Shown here piece by piece: positions 8,319 to 16,601 of a DNA stretch of 64,000 nucleotides (positions are counted from its first letter, which is position 1; each line of letters begins with the position of its first letter). Location of the stretch: the NCBI RefSeq assembly GCF_004804275.1, contig NZ_STGI01000003.1, forward strand, positions 124,001 to 188,000. Reading direction: 5' to 3'. Source of the DNA: Herbaspirillum sp. ST 5-3 (GTDB taxonomy: Bacteria > Pseudomonadota > Gammaproteobacteria > Burkholderiales > Burkholderiaceae_D). Under the pieces are notes generated by a model, which saw nothing but the letters and a program-made list of their open reading frames with translations, had not been told where the DNA came from and ran no database searches. Both the position numbers and the translations under genes were made by a program.

Positions 8319-9695
8319 TCATCCGATGTGTTCGTTCGATAGATCAGAATTTCCTAATTGGATCATGTGGGCGTCGACTGAATCTGATTCGTTCGCAACG
8401 CTGTATACCGGCGCAAACCCACCGCCTGGCGTTCGGAAGTTCGTGGTTTGGCCTTGGTACAGACGCGCGGCGACCCATTGCACTGCGCCGTCGTACACAT
8501 AGACTCGTACGTCGAACTTGAGTATCTGCGGCGAGTCTCGATGTCCGATGACCCTTTCGCCAGGGGCAACGATGGCTTGAGCGACATAGTCGTCGGCCAG
8601 GATGTCCTGCCAGACGCGCTTGGTCACTTTGTCACCACGATAGGTAGCGCGGCTACCGTAACCCGCGGTCGGCTTAAAGAACAGCCGGCGGCGTTCATTC
8701 CATAGCCGGTCGGCCTGCGCGGGATCGACGATTTCCGTATGTGGAATGCCAGCCAACAGGATGGCCTTGATTTCCGGCGTTACGCCCAGTGCGTCAAGAC
8801 GGCCAGGATCGGTGAGCAGCGCCAGGTTGCGTTTATCGGCATACAAGACATGCGCTTGCGGATGCGGTGTAAGCACCACCGCGCCGTCGAGGAACGCGGT
8901 GCGCAGGGTGGCATTCGCCGGTGACGTGAGCATGAAGTCTGTGTGGCGGTTATACACCAGGTCGATGGCCGCATTGCGATGCCACAGGACGCCGTCGCGT
9001 AGCGTCAATTCCGACGGCGCGGCGATCACTGCTTCCAAGCCGTTACGCCGAAATAGCTGTTGAAATAACAAAAATTCCGGATACAGGTATTGCTGCTCCG
9101 GAGATTCATCGACGATCGCAATGCTGCGTAGAGGTCGGTTGCGTCCGCAACGTTGCCATTCGTTCTGGAACATATCGACAATACCTTGTTCCAGTGCACG
9201 AGTGGACGCCAACGGCGGAATCATGCTTTCCATCTCGGGGCAACACGCGCTTTGTGCCCGTGCCAGCACCGCATTGAGCATGGCGCCGCCAGCATTGGTG
9301 TTGATCTCGATAAGCCCGACGCTATCTCCATCAATATGAAAATCGTAGCCGTAAAACACGCCCTTGGCGCCACCCGCATCATAGTGCGCGACAGGTGGCG
9401 CATCGGCGAGAACCGCGCGGCGGAATGCGGGAAGCGCCACCACGGATTCGACTGCGCCGACAACCTGCGCCATGCGCGCCATATGGTCGGTGGAGATGAA
9501 TACAGGCTGCGCCGAAAATAAGTACGGGCACCACTCCCTAACGAGTGCCGACAGGCCGGGGGAGCCCAACTCGGATTCCAGCGCGTGGCCCAATGCGGCC
9601 TCGTCCAGGCTGGTGCAAAAGCACCCACTGTTGAGCGTCGCCGATACAAGTCGGCTCAATCCGTCGATCGGTGGTGATTCGAGATGAGAACTCAT
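8319..9695 (-). CDS. ATP-grasp-like protein of unknown substrate
   Basis: 458 residues. The middle contains IEINTNAGG (about residues 129-137) and the C-terminal half contains FFKPTAGYGSRATYRGDKVTK (about residues 341-361) and ILKFDVRVYVYDG (about 393-405). These look like a nucleotide-binding and metal-binding core of an ATP-grasp-type ligase, of the glutathionylspermidine-synthase-like or permuted group. An AGGA site lies before the ATG. It is transcribed away from the nitroreductase gene as a separate unit. Such enzymes join a carboxylate to an amine or thiol, but neither substrate can be named. A role in thiol chemistry beside the arsenic genes is only a guess. Confidence 0.6.
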   Translation of the reverse strand: MSSHLESPPIDGLSRLVSATLNSGCFCTSLDEAALGHALESELGSPGLSALVREWCPYLFSAQPVFISTDHMARMAQVVGAVESVVALPAFRRAVLADAPPVAHYDAGGAKGVFYGYDFHIDGDSVGLIEINTNAGGAMLNAVLARAQSACCPEMESMIPPLASTRALEQGIVDMFQNEWQRCGRNRPLRSIAIVDESPEQQYLYPEFLLFQQLFRRNGLEAVIAAPSELTLRDGVLWHRNAAIDLVYNRHTDFMLTSPANATLRTAFLDGAVVLTPHPQAHVLYADKRNLALLTDPGRLDALGVTPEIKAILLAGIPHTEIVDPAQADRLWNERRRLFFKPTAGYGSRATYRGDKVTKRVWQDILADDYVAQAIVAPGERVIGHRDSPQILKFDVRVYVYDGAVQWVAARLYQGQTTNFRTPGGGFAPVYSVANESDSVDAHMIQLGNSDLSNEHIG

Positions 9696-9908
9696 TGTGA
9701 TGTCCTGGTGTTCTAAACAACTGTAAGTGCGTTAGGGTGGATGACAACGACGTGGTAAGCTGCAACGCCCGACCGGTATCGATTGACCGGCCGGGCCGCG
9801 AAGATACACTTCACTCTACGCTGGCGCCGATCCGAATAAGAATGACTCAGGTCAAACATCGCTACATCGGCGACCACGAACGAATCTTTGCTTTCTTTAG
9901 TGAAAAAC

Positions 9909-10151
9909 TCAGGTTTTATCGCTTGCCAGCCATTGCTCGATCTTGTCGCGGCTAGGTATGCCGCCAGCGTGTACCACCTTGCCATCGATGACGACGCCCG
10001 GAGTGGACATGACGCCATAGCTCATGATGGCCCGGATATCTTCCACCTTGTGCACATCGATCGGTGTGCCTTTGGCTTTGGCGACTTGTTCGATCAGCGA
10101 AATGGTGGCGCGGCAATTGGCGCAGCCAGTGCCGAGGGCCTTGATTTCCAT
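9909..10151 (-). CDS. Thioredoxin-like small redox-active disulfide protein
   Basis: 80 residues with a CANC active site (C10, C13 in GTGCANCRA) and the cis-proline segment STPGVVIDGKVV, the compact thioredoxin_3 fold. A strong AGGAG site precedes the ATG. It lies 38 bases downstream of the permease gene on the same strand, so the two are almost certainly co-transcribed. Such pairs recur in arsenic and metal resistance clusters. The protein probably reduces or carries a thiol-linked substrate for the permease; it is too short to be a general thioredoxin. Confidence 0.88.
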   Translation of the reverse strand: MEIKALGTGCANCRATISLIEQVAKAKGTPIDVHKVEDIRAIMSYGVMSTPGVVIDGKVVHAGGIPSRDKIEQWLASDKT

Positions 10152-10189
10152 TTGGCGCTCCTCTTAAGTAACTCAGACATGGTGAACGG

Positions 10190-11227
10190 TCAAAGCACTG
10201 CGTTGAATATATAGCCGACCACGAGAATCCCGGCCGACACGACGCCGACGAAGGTGGCGATCAGGCGTACTTTCAGCACCTTGCGCAGAATGATCATTTC
10301 GGGCAACGACAGCGCGATCACGCTCATCATGAATGCCAGTACGGTGCCAAGCGCCGCGCCCTTGGCGAGCAGCGCCTGCACGACAGGGATCACGCCGGCG
10401 GCGTTCGTGTACATCGGCACGCCAATGATCACTGCCAGCGGAACCGACCACCATGCGTCCTTGCCCATGATTCCGGCCATGAAATCTTCCGGTACATAGC
10501 CATGAATCCCCGCGCCAAGCGCGATGCCGGCCAGTATGTAGGGCCATACTTTGCCAACGATCTGACGGACGCTGCTCAAGCCCGCGTCAATGCGTTCACC
10601 GAGCGTGAGAACGTTTGCGCCGGTAGTCGCTTTCATCCGAGGCATGTTGCGCACCCAATCCTCAAGGTGCGCTTCCATCTTCAGACGCCCAATGATCCAG
10701 CCGGAGACGATCGCAACCAAAAGACCCAGACCGAGGTAGAGCCCCGCAATCTTCCATCCGAACATGCCGAACAGCAGCGTTAATGCCACTTCGTTGACCA
10801 TCGGTGCGGCGATCAGGAAGGAAAACGTGACACCCAACGGCACACCGGCCTGGACGAAGCCGATGAACAGCGGGACCGCCGAACAGGAGCAGAAGGGCGT
10901 CACAATCCCGAGACCGGCGGCCATGACGTTGGCCGTTCCCTCGGTGCGGCCTGCCAGCAAGGCACGGGTGCGCTCCGACGTGAAATACGTATTGATTATC
11001 CCCATGACGAAGACGATGCCAGTCAGGAGCAACAGCACCTTGGGCGTGTCGTAAAAGAAGAATTGCAGGGCGGCGCCAAGATCGCTATCGCGCATAACCG
11101 GCAACACGGCGACCAGTGCTTCCGAGGCCGGCGAGAGCAACTGGTACAGTGCAATCCACACCAGCAATGCGGCAACGAGGAACGCACGGGGACTTGTGCG
11201 GACTCGTGCTATGGAACGTTCCATCAT
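10190..11227 (-). CDS. DUF318/ArsP-type permease
   Basis: 345 residues from the ATG at 11227 (a second ATG follows directly), chosen for the GGAG about nine bases upstream; the longer form from 11281 lacks a ribosome site. About eight to nine membrane segments. The family signature TPFCSCSAVPLFIGF (about residues 110-124) and its repeat partner near GVPMYTNAAGVIPVV are visible. Members include ArsP, an exporter of trivalent organoarsenicals, and related metal-linked permeases. The CSC pair could bind a soft metal or arsenical. With the small thioredoxin-like gene downstream and ars genes nearby, arsenical export is plausible, but the family is broad. Confidence 0.82.
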   Translation of the reverse strand: MMERSIARVRTSPRAFLVAALLVWIALYQLLSPASEALVAVLPVMRDSDLGAALQFFFYDTPKVLLLLTGIVFVMGIINTYFTSERTRALLAGRTEGTANVMAAGLGIVTPFCSCSAVPLFIGFVQAGVPLGVTFSFLIAAPMVNEVALTLLFGMFGWKIAGLYLGLGLLVAIVSGWIIGRLKMEAHLEDWVRNMPRMKATTGANVLTLGERIDAGLSSVRQIVGKVWPYILAGIALGAGIHGYVPEDFMAGIMGKDAWWSVPLAVIIGVPMYTNAAGVIPVVQALLAKGAALGTVLAFMMSVIALSLPEMIILRKVLKVRLIATFVGVVSAGILVVGYIFNAVL

Positions 11228-11388
11228 GTCAGATTCTCCAGATTGTTGAGGTTTTGAAAACCTTTGCGCGTTACGGCGCACTCAGGTTTTTATCGTTCAA
11301 TCTGAAGACGAATGAGCCGGAAAAAGGATGCAAAAATTATTGCTGACGCGAATCCTGGCGCAGTCCGCGCAGAGAGCAGGGCGGAACG

Positions 11389-12531
11389 CTATCGTTCTGC
11401 CGTCTGGCCGACTTGGCCTTTTTCAGCCAGGGGCATGATGTGAAGTTGATGCTCGCGCAACACCGCATCGGTGCGTGCGCCGGGTTGCAAGCGAAGCGCT
11501 TCGGCCAGACGCAGCGGGATGCGCAGTTGGAGCGGCTCGTCGCATCCCGCAATCCGTGCGGTGATGCGCGCCTGATCTCCGAGGGGCAGGACGACATGCA
11601 CGATGAGTTGAAGACGGTTGTGGCCGGCAGGGAGCTCGCCGGTGGCCAGCGAGCGCAGGCGCACAGCGCTGGGCGGCACCATCAGACGCACCCGGCTGCC
11701 AGCCGGCCAGGTCGCGGCCAGCGGGCAGGCAAGTTGGTTTATGCCCGCCTTGAGCCAGGTCCGCCCGGCCGCATTATCGTGGCGCAGCACGTCGGCATCG
11801 AACAGGTTGCTTATGCCAACCATGCGGGCAGCGGTTTCGTTCACCGGGCGCGCGATCACCTCATGAGGCGGGCCGCTTTGCAGCGTGCGGCCATGTGCAA
11901 GCAAGGCGATGCGATCCGCAAGCAACAGCGCTTCGTCGAGGTCGTGCGTGACCATCACGATCGGCAAGACCAGCTCGCGCTTGAGCTCGGCCAGTTCGAC
12001 GTAAAGGGCTTCGCGGGTGGCCCGATCCACCGCCGAAAATGGCTCGTCGAGCAGCAGGATGGCCGGCTCGCGGGCCAACGCCCGTGCGAGTGCCACGCGC
12101 TGCTGCTGGCCGCCAGACAGTTCCGCCGGCCGGCGTTGTGCCAGGTCGGCCAGATGCACCTTGTCCAGCCAGGCGTGGGCACGGTGCCGGCGCTCCTGCT
12201 CTGGCAGATGGTGCAAGCCCGCCATCACGTTGGCCAGCGCATTCATATGCGGGAAGAGGCCGTAATGCTGTGGCACGAATCCCACCCGGCGGTGTTGTGG
12301 CGACAGGTGCACCCCTTGTTTGCTATCGAACCAGCAGACCGATGCGCAGGCGATGCGGCCGTGGGCCGGGCGGGATAATCCGGCAATCAGACGCAGCAGG
12401 GTGGACTTGCCGCTGCCTGATGGGCCGACCAAGGCAAGAAGCTGCCCGCCAAGGCAAGTCAGCTCAGCGTCGATCGGAATCGGCGCGGCCTGGCGAACTG
12501 AGAGGCTGAAATCAGATCCGGGGCAGTCCAT
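11389..12531 (-). CDS. modC: Molybdate ABC transporter ATPase ModC
   Basis: 380 residues from ATG 12531; the frame is open to 12666 but that extension lies over modB and reads as low-complexity Arg/Ser/Cys sequence. Walker [10 protein letters not shown] (about residues 35-43), signature LSGGQQQR, Walker [11 protein letters not shown] and the H-loop VTHD are all present. The C-terminus (about residues 250-380) carries MOP-like segments ([30 protein letters not shown]) typical of ModC molybdate-responsive domains. It overlaps the end of modB by 20 bases. It energises molybdate import, feeding cofactor to the molybdoenzyme at 0-3.7 kb and to arsenite oxidase. Confidence 0.93.
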   Translation of the reverse strand: MDCPGSDFSLSVRQAAPIPIDAELTCLGGQLLALVGPSGSGKSTLLRLIAGLSRPAHGRIACASVCWFDSKQGVHLSPQHRRVGFVPQHYGLFPHMNALANVMAGLHHLPEQERRHRAHAWLDKVHLADLAQRRPAELSGGQQQRVALARALAREPAILLLDEPFSAVDRATREALYVELAELKRELVLPIVMVTHDLDEALLLADRIALLAHGRTLQSGPPHEVIARPVNETAARMVGISNLFDADVLRHDNAAGRTWLKAGINQLACPLAATWPAGSRVRLMVPPSAVRLRSLATGELPAGHNRLQLIVHVVLPLGDQARITARIAGCDEPLQLRIPLRLAEALRLQPGARTDAVLREHQLHIMPLAEKGQVGQTAER

Positions 12532-13192
12532 GGCGCCTTCCGAAGCGTCTACCCCAACCACCCGCCAGGGCCAGCACGGCCACCGAGAAAGCGAGCAACA
12601 GCAGCGACATGTGGCCGGCCGCCGTGAAGTCGAAGGCCTGCACTTTGTCGTAGATGGCGATGGCAATGGTCTTGGTCTCGCCGGAAATGCTGCCGCCGAC
12701 CATCAGTACCACGCCAAACTCGCCCAGCGTGTGCGCGAAGGCGAGCACCATGGCGGTCAGAACGCCCGGCCAGGCCAGCGGCAGCTCTACGGTCAGAAGG
12801 GTGCGCCAGAAACCCATGCCGCAACAGGCGGCGGCATCACGCAGCTCGTGCGGGATGGTTTCAAACGCGCGCTGGATCGGCTGTACGGCGAACGGGACAT
12901 TGACAACGATCGAGGCAACGACCAGGCCGGAGAAGTGGAAAACCAGTCCGTGGCCGGTCATGCGTTCAACCTGTTGGCCGATCCAGGACTCGCCGCCCAG
13001 GCCGACCAGCAGGTAGTAGCCGACCACCGTGGGCGGCAGCACCAGCGGCACGGCGAGCATGGCTTCGACGAGCGAGCTGCCGCGAAAACGTCGGAACGCC
13101 AAGGTACGTCCCACGAACAGTGCGGCTGGCAAAAGCAGCACCACGGTGAGTCCGCCGAGTTCGAGTGACAGCAGGAGCGCAGGCCAGTCCAT
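12512..13192 (-). CDS. modB: Molybdate ABC transporter permease ModB
   Basis: 226 residues from ATG 13192; a GTG at 13195 is also possible. About five membrane helices and the cytoplasmic EAA loop (ELRDAAACCGMGFWRTLLTVELPLAWPG, about residues 137-164) that couples to ModC. PLVLPPTVVGYYLL is typical of ModB. The start overlaps the modA stop, so the two are translationally coupled, and the 3' end overlaps modC. The compact overlapping order modA-modB-modC on one strand shows a single operon. Confidence 0.94.
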   Translation of the reverse strand: MDWPALLLSLELGGLTVVLLLPAALFVGRTLAFRRFRGSSLVEAMLAVPLVLPPTVVGYYLLVGLGGESWIGQQVERMTGHGLVFHFSGLVVASIVVNVPFAVQPIQRAFETIPHELRDAAACCGMGFWRTLLTVELPLAWPGVLTAMVLAFAHTLGEFGVVLMVGGSISGETKTIAIAIYDKVQAFDFTAAGHMSLLLLAFSVAVLALAGGWGRRFGRRHGLPRI

Positions 13193-13983
13193 CACCTGGC
13201 CTCGCCCGGCAGCTCAAAGCCGTAGCGACGCATTACGGCGCGCGCGGCGGGTTCCTGCAGATAGCGATAGAAAGCCTGTGCCGTAGCATCCGCGTTCTTC
13301 AACAACACCATGCGCTGCCGGAGCGGCGCATGCCAGTCGGCCGGGATGAGCGCGTAGCGGCCGTACCCGGCCATCTGAGGTGATTTCGCCAGCGACAGGG
13401 CGATGATGCCGCCGTCGGTTGATCCGCTGATGGCGAACTGCGCGGCCTGCGAGACGTTTTCGCCAAACACCAGTTTCGGCTTGATCGTATCCCACAGGCC
13501 CGCCTTGCGCAAGGCTTCCTCGGCGCGGCGGCCGTAAGGCGCATGGGCCGGATTGGCAATCGCAAACCGCCTGATCTTGCCCGCCTTGAGCTGCGCCGAC
13601 AGCCCGTTCAGCTCGCTATCGACTTGCATTTCGGATCCGGGCGGCGTCAGCAGTACGATGCGGCCGACGGCGTAAAGGATGCCGGTATCGCGGGTGAAGC
13701 CATCCGCGTGCAGCTTGAGCACGTAATCTTCGTCGGCTGACAGGTATATCGCAAACGGGGCGCCGCTGCGGATTTGCGTGGCGAAGGTGCCGGACGAGCC
13801 GAAGGTAAGCCTGACCGACTGTCCGGTGTCCTTCCTGTAAGACTGCGCGATCTCGTCCAGCGCAAACTTGAGGTCGGCTGCTGCCGCCACGATCGGTTCG
13901 GCCGCACGGGCGGGGCCGGTGCCTACCAGCGCCAGCGCGAAGAGCAGGGTGCGGAGCCGAAATGTTGAGTAGCGAGTGTGCAT
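13192..13983 (-). CDS. modA: Periplasmic molybdate-binding protein ModA
   Basis: 263 residues from ATG 13983, chosen because it places a normal signal peptide at the N-terminus (MHTRYSTFRLRTLLFALALV, cleavage probably after GPARA). The frame also opens at 14016. The mature part matches ModA: VAAAADLKFALDEIAQ, then FGSSGTFATQIRSGAP with the oxyanion-binding serines, and ANPAHAPYGRRAEEAL. It captures molybdate for ModBC. No clear ModE operator was recognised in the region upstream (13984-14185). Confidence 0.93.
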   Translation of the reverse strand: MHTRYSTFRLRTLLFALALVGTGPARAAEPIVAAAADLKFALDEIAQSYRKDTGQSVRLTFGSSGTFATQIRSGAPFAIYLSADEDYVLKLHADGFTRDTGILYAVGRIVLLTPPGSEMQVDSELNGLSAQLKAGKIRRFAIANPAHAPYGRRAEEALRKAGLWDTIKPKLVFGENVSQAAQFAISGSTDGGIIALSLAKSPQMAGYGRYALIPADWHAPLRQRMVLLKNADATAQAFYRYLQEPAARAVMRRYGFELPGEAR

Positions 13984-14185
13984 GAGGCAGGCTTTGCCGT
14001 GGTCAGAACGCGGCATGCCGCGACCGTGGGCCGGGCCATACGCGCAGGTACATCAAAACAGAATGGCAATTTACTCTTGCGGCCTCGTCTTGCCAAGTGC
14101 CATGGCATTCATGACGACACTTCGACGAGGTACAGAGAATTGGGCGGGACTTCGGCGCGTGCCGCAGTTTGCCTGAGCATTAGCT

Positions 14186-14749
14186 TCAGGTGTCGGTCCG
14201 CGACACGTGACAGCACACCGAGCCGGCCTCGTCAAATCTGACCTGGCAGTTCTGGATCATCCATTCACGCATGCGCTGCCGCGTGCGCAGCAGGCGCGAT
14301 TTTGCAGCGGAGAGGCTGAGCCCGTGCGCATCGGCGAACGCCTGCTGTTTCATTCCCTCGATATCGCACTGTCGAAGAATTTCGCTGTCTTCCTCGGATA
14401 ATGCCGCGAGCACGCGTGGCAGGCATTCGGCCAGCGCATCTACCGGTGCAAGATCGCATTCTTCCTGAATCAGGTCATCAGGCAGCGGTACCGTAGGTTT
14501 GGTTAGTCGCGCGCTGTCGATTAGCGCATTACGTGCGACCTGAAACAGCCAGGCCCGCGGATTTTCCAGGGTGCAGAAGTTTTTGCCCTGGGCGATCGCC
14601 TTTAGAAAAATCTCCTGTACGAGGTCGTCGACCAGATGCGGGTCGGGCAGTTGGTGTGCCAGGTAACGGCGCAGCTCGATCTCGTGATCTTCCCACGCAT
14701 TGAGCACGCAGGTGTCGTTGCCGATTTGTGGAACGAGTGAATTCTTCAT
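14186..14749 (-). CDS. ECF sigma factor, SigZ-like
   Basis: 187 residues from ATG 14749, with AGAGG about seven bases upstream; a longer start at 14767 has none. Region 2 (DDLVQEIFLKAIAQGKNF, RAWLFQVARNALIDSAR) and region 4 (DSEILRQCDIEGMKQQAFADAHGLSLSAAKSRLLRTRQRMREWM) are both clear. The C-terminus NCQVRFDEAGSVCCHVS holds three cysteines, a tail like that of SigZ-type factors, which could sense metals or redox. No anti-sigma gene is adjacent. It lies between the arsenic operon and modABC on the same strand, so it may be co-transcribed with the ars genes and control neighbouring operons. Confidence 0.85.
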   Translation of the reverse strand: MKNSLVPQIGNDTCVLNAWEDHEIELRRYLAHQLPDPHLVDDLVQEIFLKAIAQGKNFCTLENPRAWLFQVARNALIDSARLTKPTVPLPDDLIQEECDLAPVDALAECLPRVLAALSEEDSEILRQCDIEGMKQQAFADAHGLSLSAAKSRLLRTRQRMREWMIQNCQVRFDEAGSVCCHVSRTDT

Positions 14750-14847
14750 CACGGTGCCTCTAGACATCTACTGATGTACGTTAAAACAATGGGGCGGTTC
14801 TGTTGACGCATGCTCCTGGGCTGCGCCCTTGGCATTTGACGAACGTG

Positions 14848-15498
14848 CTAGCTGGATGAATTCGACGACAGCCAGGCTGCAATCGATCTGCCAATGGCTG
14901 TTCCGGCAACCATTCCGAAGGCAGCCACACAGAGTTGAACGACGGAGCGATCTGTGCAGTCGGTGATCAGCCCAATGCCCAGGAAAACAGGACCGGAAAA
15001 ATATCCGTAATACGGCGCGATCCAGAACAGGGCCAGCAAGGTGAGCGGATATGCCAGCATCTGCAGCCCGCGCGCCTCGGCCATTCTGCACAAGAGGCCC
15101 AAGGCGAAACTTCCAAACAGGGCGATTTCGATTCGCCACGGAACCGCTTCGGAACAGTAATAGGCATGAGCGTCACCAATGACAGCGGTGATGGCCCAGG
15201 CCCCGGCCAGTGTCGCGGCTGCGGCTAAGAATGAGCCATAGAGATCGGAGATGACACGCGACGACACGTGGCCTGCACGCACGCTCACGCGGCGAGGGCC
15301 GTACCGCCAAGCAGCCGCAAACGCGAGCGTCGCGGCGAGGGCGATTAGCGCCGGTACCGTCGCCGCATACACCGTGAGCGCAGAGGCGACGGCATGGGCG
15401 GTCAGGGCCGGACCCAGCAGCGCCAGCGTGTGCCCTACTGAGGGAAGGTTTTTCTGGCTTGAACCTGGCTTCAGATGGGGAAATCGCTCATGCACCAT
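14848..15498 (-). CDS. Unknown multi-pass membrane protein at the end of the ars operon
   Basis: 216 residues with about six hydrophobic segments (for example ALTVYAATVPALIALAATLAF and FGSFALGLLCRM). It begins 9 bases after the acr3 stop, so it is very probably the last gene of arsRCDA-acr3. A short hydrophilic N-terminus and a loop YYCSEAVPW with one cysteine are seen. I do not recognise the family. By position it may assist arsenite export or carry another arsenical, but the sequence gives no direct sign of this. Confidence 0.65.
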   Translation of the reverse strand: MVHERFPHLKPGSSQKNLPSVGHTLALLGPALTAHAVASALTVYAATVPALIALAATLAFAAAWRYGPRRVSVRAGHVSSRVISDLYGSFLAAAATLAGAWAITAVIGDAHAYYCSEAVPWRIEIALFGSFALGLLCRMAEARGLQMLAYPLTLLALFWIAPYYGYFSGPVFLGIGLITDCTDRSVVQLCVAAFGMVAGTAIGRSIAAWLSSNSSS

Positions 15499-15507
15499 GC
15501 GTGCCCG

Positions 15508-16584
15508 TCAAGCCCGGTTACCGGCTTCGTACCAGGGTTGAGTGGCGTTGACCACCTTCACGACAAGCAGCATCACCGGCACTTCAATCAGCACGCCGAC
15601 CACGGTGGCGAGCGCGGCGCCGGACTCAAACCCGAACAGGCTGATCGCGGCAGCCACCGCCAGTTCGAAGAAATTGGACGCACCGATCAGTGCCGACGGG
15701 CAGGCCACCGAGTGCTTTTCGCCCACCTTCCGGTTCAGCCAATAAGCCAGCGCGGAGTTGAAAAAGACCTGAATCAGGATCGGTATCGCGAGCAGCGCAA
15801 TGACCAACGGCTGCTTGATGATGGCATCGCCCTGGAAGGCAAACAGCAGCACCAGGGTCAACAGCAGTGCGCCGATCGACCACGGCTGGATTTTCGTCAT
15901 TGTCGCGTCAAAGGCGTCCTGCCCCTTGGATAGAAGAAATCTGCGCAGTGCTTGCGCGATGAGGACGGGAATGACGATATAGAGGATCACCGAGGTGATC
16001 AGCGTATCCCACGGCACGGTGATGCTGGACACGCCGAGCAGCAAGCCCACGACCGGCGCGAAGGCGAACACCATGATCAGGTCGTTCATCGCCACCTGCG
16101 ACAGCGTGAAATACGGATCGCCGTCGGTCAGGCGGCTCCAGACGAACACCATCGCGGTGCAGGGCGCGGCGGCAAGCAGGATCAGGCCGGCGATATAACT
16201 GTCGATCTGTGCGGCAGGCAGCATCGGCGCAAACAGGTGCCGCACGAATATCCAGCCGAGCAATGCCATCGAAAACGGCTTGACCAGCCAGTTGACGAAC
16301 AAGGTCACGCCGATGCCCTTGACATGGGCGCGCACCTGGCTCAATGCGCCAAAGTCGATCTTCAGCAACATGGGGATGATCATCACCCAGATCAGCAAAC
16401 CGACCGGCAGGTTGACTTTGGCGATCTCCATCGCGCCGATGGTCTTGAATACGCCGGGCAAGGCTTGTCCAAGCACGATGCCGACGACGATACAGAGTGC
16501 GACCCAGGCGGTCAGGTAGCGTTCAAAAAAGCTGAGCGGCGCACCAGCGGCGCGTTTCCCGTTAACTTCACATTGTGCGGACAT
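15508..16584 (-). CDS. acr3: ACR3-family arsenite efflux transporter
   Basis: 358 residues, ten predicted membrane helices, full length for the bacterial ACR3 family. The diagnostic motif AAPCTAMVFVWS (about residues 138-149) contains the conserved helix-4 cysteine needed for arsenite transport; LPVGLLIWVMIIPMLLKIDF near residue 60 is also typical. It exports arsenite driven by the proton gradient. It lies 17 bases downstream of arsA in the ars operon. ACR3 normally acts alone; pairing with ArsA and ArsD suggests ATP-assisted delivery as in arsDA-acr3 operons. Confidence 0.95.
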   Translation of the reverse strand: MSAQCEVNGKRAAGAPLSFFERYLTAWVALCIVVGIVLGQALPGVFKTIGAMEIAKVNLPVGLLIWVMIIPMLLKIDFGALSQVRAHVKGIGVTLFVNWLVKPFSMALLGWIFVRHLFAPMLPAAQIDSYIAGLILLAAAPCTAMVFVWSRLTDGDPYFTLSQVAMNDLIMVFAFAPVVGLLLGVSSITVPWDTLITSVILYIVIPVLIAQALRRFLLSKGQDAFDATMTKIQPWSIGALLLTLVLLFAFQGDAIIKQPLVIALLAIPILIQVFFNSALAYWLNRKVGEKHSVACPSALIGASNFFELAVAAAISLFGFESGAALATVVGVLIEVPVMLLVVKVVNATQPWYEAGNRA

Positions 16585-16601
16585 GACGGTCTCTTGTTGA
16601 T

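Noticed and set aside
11413-12378. 321-codon open frame on the + strand across modC
   Set aside because: Runs opposite to ModC with all ATPase motifs; no ribosome site and no family likeness.
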